Below are positions 5,809 to 7,104 of a stretch of DNA of 7,104 nt, piece after piece. The stretch lies in contig JAOZMT010000104.1 of the NCBI GenBank assembly GCA_029934175.1, forward strand, positions 1-7,104, given 5' to 3'. The DNA is from Victivallales bacterium (GTDB lineage: Bacteria; Verrucomicrobiota; Lentisphaeria; Victivallales; JAUVCU01). The position numbers and the translations under genes were made by a program. Positions within the stretch are counted from its first letter, which is position 1. Each line of letters starts with the position of its first letter. Under the pieces are notes generated by a model. That model was not told the origin of the DNA. It made no database searches and saw only the letters and a program-made list of their open reading frames with translations.

Positions 5809-7007
5809 AATTCTCCCATTTCTATCATTGCTAAAAACACAGATAAAACGACCACTAAAACAACGACCGCCATAATTAAAATAACCACAGGTTCAAAAAG
5901 TGCAAGCAATCTTTTAATTCTAACTTTAGTATCTCGTTCAAAATGCTCTGATGCCTTTCCAAGCATTTCTCCAACCTCTCCAGACTCCTCGCCAATTTCC
6001 AACATTTGCAGTGCCTCTTTAGGCATATATGGACTACGAACTAAAGCATTTGACAATTTTGCACCAGCACGCAGTTCAGATGAAATTCCTGCAAATGATA
6101 ATGATATTGTAGTATTTTGAATAACTTTAGACGATATTTCTACAGCTTTTAAAATATGGACATGATTTTGAATAAGAACAGAAAGAGTTCTTATAAATTT
6201 ACTAACCTCACTAGTTTCAATTAATTTACCCACAATAGGAGCTTTTAAAATAATATCATCAAACCATTCTTTCATACGCCCCCCTTTTTTAATGCTTTTT
6301 ATAAAAAATATAATACCTATAATGAGAATAGGCCAAATCCACCAAAATGTCGTCATAAATTCACTAAGACTTAGTATAAAAGCCGTTATTGCTGGTAATT
6401 CTTTTCCTGTGTCAGCAAAAATATCAGCAAATTTAGGAATAAAAACCGTGAATAAAAGAATTCCAACTCCAAGCACAACCGATAAAATAACAGCTGGGTA
6501 TATAGAGCTTGTTATTAAGAAGTCTCTCGTTTCTTTTTGGTCATTCATAAAACATTGCAGTTCCTTTATAGTCGATGATAAAGCCCCTGACTCTTCACCT
6601 GCTTCTATTAAATTTGCATAAATATTTGGGAAATGGCTACCATATCCACGAACTAATGCTGAAAATTTTTTTCCTTCATGTAAACCTTTCCGCATCTCGT
6701 TTACAATAGATAATTTACCAGTTTCATTTTTTTCATTATCTGCAATTATCGCAAAAGATTTTTCTAAAGAAATATGTGCTTCTAATAAAGGAGCTAATCT
6801 ATTTGTAAAACTGTAAACATTAAAATCGCTTTTTTTACTAAAAATAGATTTTTTTTCTCCAAAATCTTCTACTTCCCCCATACATTTAACTGGAGTAAAT
6901 CCGCGACTCTTTACCCGTTGCAACGAATCACTTTTATTATCTCCTTCTATTAATAATTCACTTATTTTTCCAGATGAATCAGCTATTTTATATTTGAATA
7001 ATGCCAT
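5805..7007 (-). CDS. gspF: T2SS inner-membrane platform protein GspF
   Basis: 400 aa, the standard length. GspF is the polytopic core of the assembly platform; it is thought to convert GspE ATPase motion into addition of pseudopilin subunits. The N-terminal MALFKYKIADSSGK is a typical GspF/PilC opening. Two T2SSF domains are visible: the first at about 66-190 with NLIEAGEESGALS (132-144), the second at about 268-390 with QMLEIGEESGEVGEML (334-349). Membrane helices are seen at about 168-190, 219-238 and 369-395. A LPAIT segment follows the first helix (204-208), as usual in the family. The ATG lies two bases after the gspE stop. No Shine-Dalgarno is present at normal distance; a GGAGGG lies 19 bases upstream inside gspE, so reinitiation or coupling is likely. 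Nothing looks broken. Confidence 0.95.
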   Translation of the reverse strand: MALFKYKIADSSGKISELLIEGDNKSDSLQRVKSRGFTPVKCMGEVEDFGEKKSIFSKKSDFNVYSFTNRLAPLLEAHISLEKSFAIIADNEKNETGKLSIVNEMRKGLHEGKKFSALVRGYGSHFPNIYANLIEAGEESGALSSTIKELQCFMNDQKETRDFLITSSIYPAVILSVVLGVGILLFTVFIPKFADIFADTGKELPAITAFILSLSEFMTTFWWIWPILIIGIIFFIKSIKKGGRMKEWFDDIILKAPIVGKLIETSEVSKFIRTLSVLIQNHVHILKAVEISSKVIQNTTISLSFAGISSELRAGAKLSNALVRSPYMPKEALQMLEIGEESGEVGEMLGKASEHFERDTKVRIKRLLALFEPVVILIMAVVVLVVVLSVFLAMIEMGEL

Positions 7008-7009
7008 AG

Positions 7010-7104
7010 TTAAATGTTAGAGGTAACCCTCCGTATTTCAGCTTCTGTAGTTAAACCTGCCTTAAACTTCTTGATACCATCATCATGAAGCGGAACCATA
7101 CCAT
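7010..7104 (-). CDS. gspE: T2SS assembly ATPase GspE, C-terminal end only (partial)
   Basis: Only the last 30 residues are in the window; the 5' part lies beyond the right edge. The frame reads GMVPLHDDGIKKFKAG then LTTEAEIRRVTSN, ending in Ile and TAA. The pattern of an acidic-Gly dipeptide, a basic helix, AGLTT, then E-hydrophobic-x-Arg-Val-Thr is the usual C-terminus of GspE/PilB secretion ATPases, where it helps stack the hexamer. The catalytic Walker and zinc-binding motifs cannot be seen here. Two bases separate it from gspF, the order expected for gspE-gspF. The family call is firm for the size because both the motif and the neighbour agree. Confidence 0.85.
   Translation of the reverse strand, partial: GMVPLHDDGIKKFKAGLTTEAEIRRVTSNI

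Noticed and set aside
322..7104. Type IV pilus operon instead of T2SS
   Set aside because: A GspK-type protein with its helical insert and a GspG with the calcium-site C-terminus fit T2SS; pilT is not seen, although flanking genes are not visible and the platform genes are T4P-like.

Overview
The window is AT-rich and carries one long minus-strand operon for a type II secretion system (T2SS) or closely related pseudopilus machine. It reads from the right edge to about position 322. In transcription order it holds the 3' end of the assembly ATPase gene gspE, gspF (inner-membrane platform), a gspL-type gene (PilM-like plus PilN-like domains in one chain), a gspM/pilO-type gene, a small gspC/pilP-like gene with long Lys-rich segments, then the pseudopilin genes gspG, gspH, gspI, gspJ and gspK. 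A GspK-type protein, which pili normally lack, together with a GspG carrying a T2SS-style calcium-site C-terminus, favours a secretion system over a type IV pilus. This assignment rests on motifs read by eye.

The genes are tightly packed. The stop/start pairs gspF/gspL, gspM/gspC and gspI/gspJ overlap as ATGA. The other junctions are 1-2 bases apart or overlap by 8-17 bases. No promoter is visible inside the operon, so one upstream transcript and translational coupling are likely. The secretin gene (gspD) and the prepilin peptidase gene (gspO/pilD) are not in the window.

The organism is probably a Gram-negative with a low-GC genome. In G, H, I and J the residue before the pseudopilin cleavage site is Lys, Phe, Tyr and Lys instead of the nearly universal Gly. 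From memory, non-Gly residues at this position are common in prepilin-like proteins of Lentisphaerota (Victivallis, Lentisphaera). That lineage or a relative in the PVC group is my guess, but I cannot confirm it from this sequence.

The left 321 bases hold no gene. They contain an exact 98-bp tandem repeat (two full copies and a 55-bp partial copy, running off the left edge), each full unit carrying a nested 14-bp repeat, and a separate 15-bp tandem duplication just downstream of gspK. No convincing terminator was found there. I see no wholly new system. The points most worth a second look are the atypical cleavage sites, the unusual GspC-like protein, the L-M-C block placed between gspF and gspG, and the 98-bp array.
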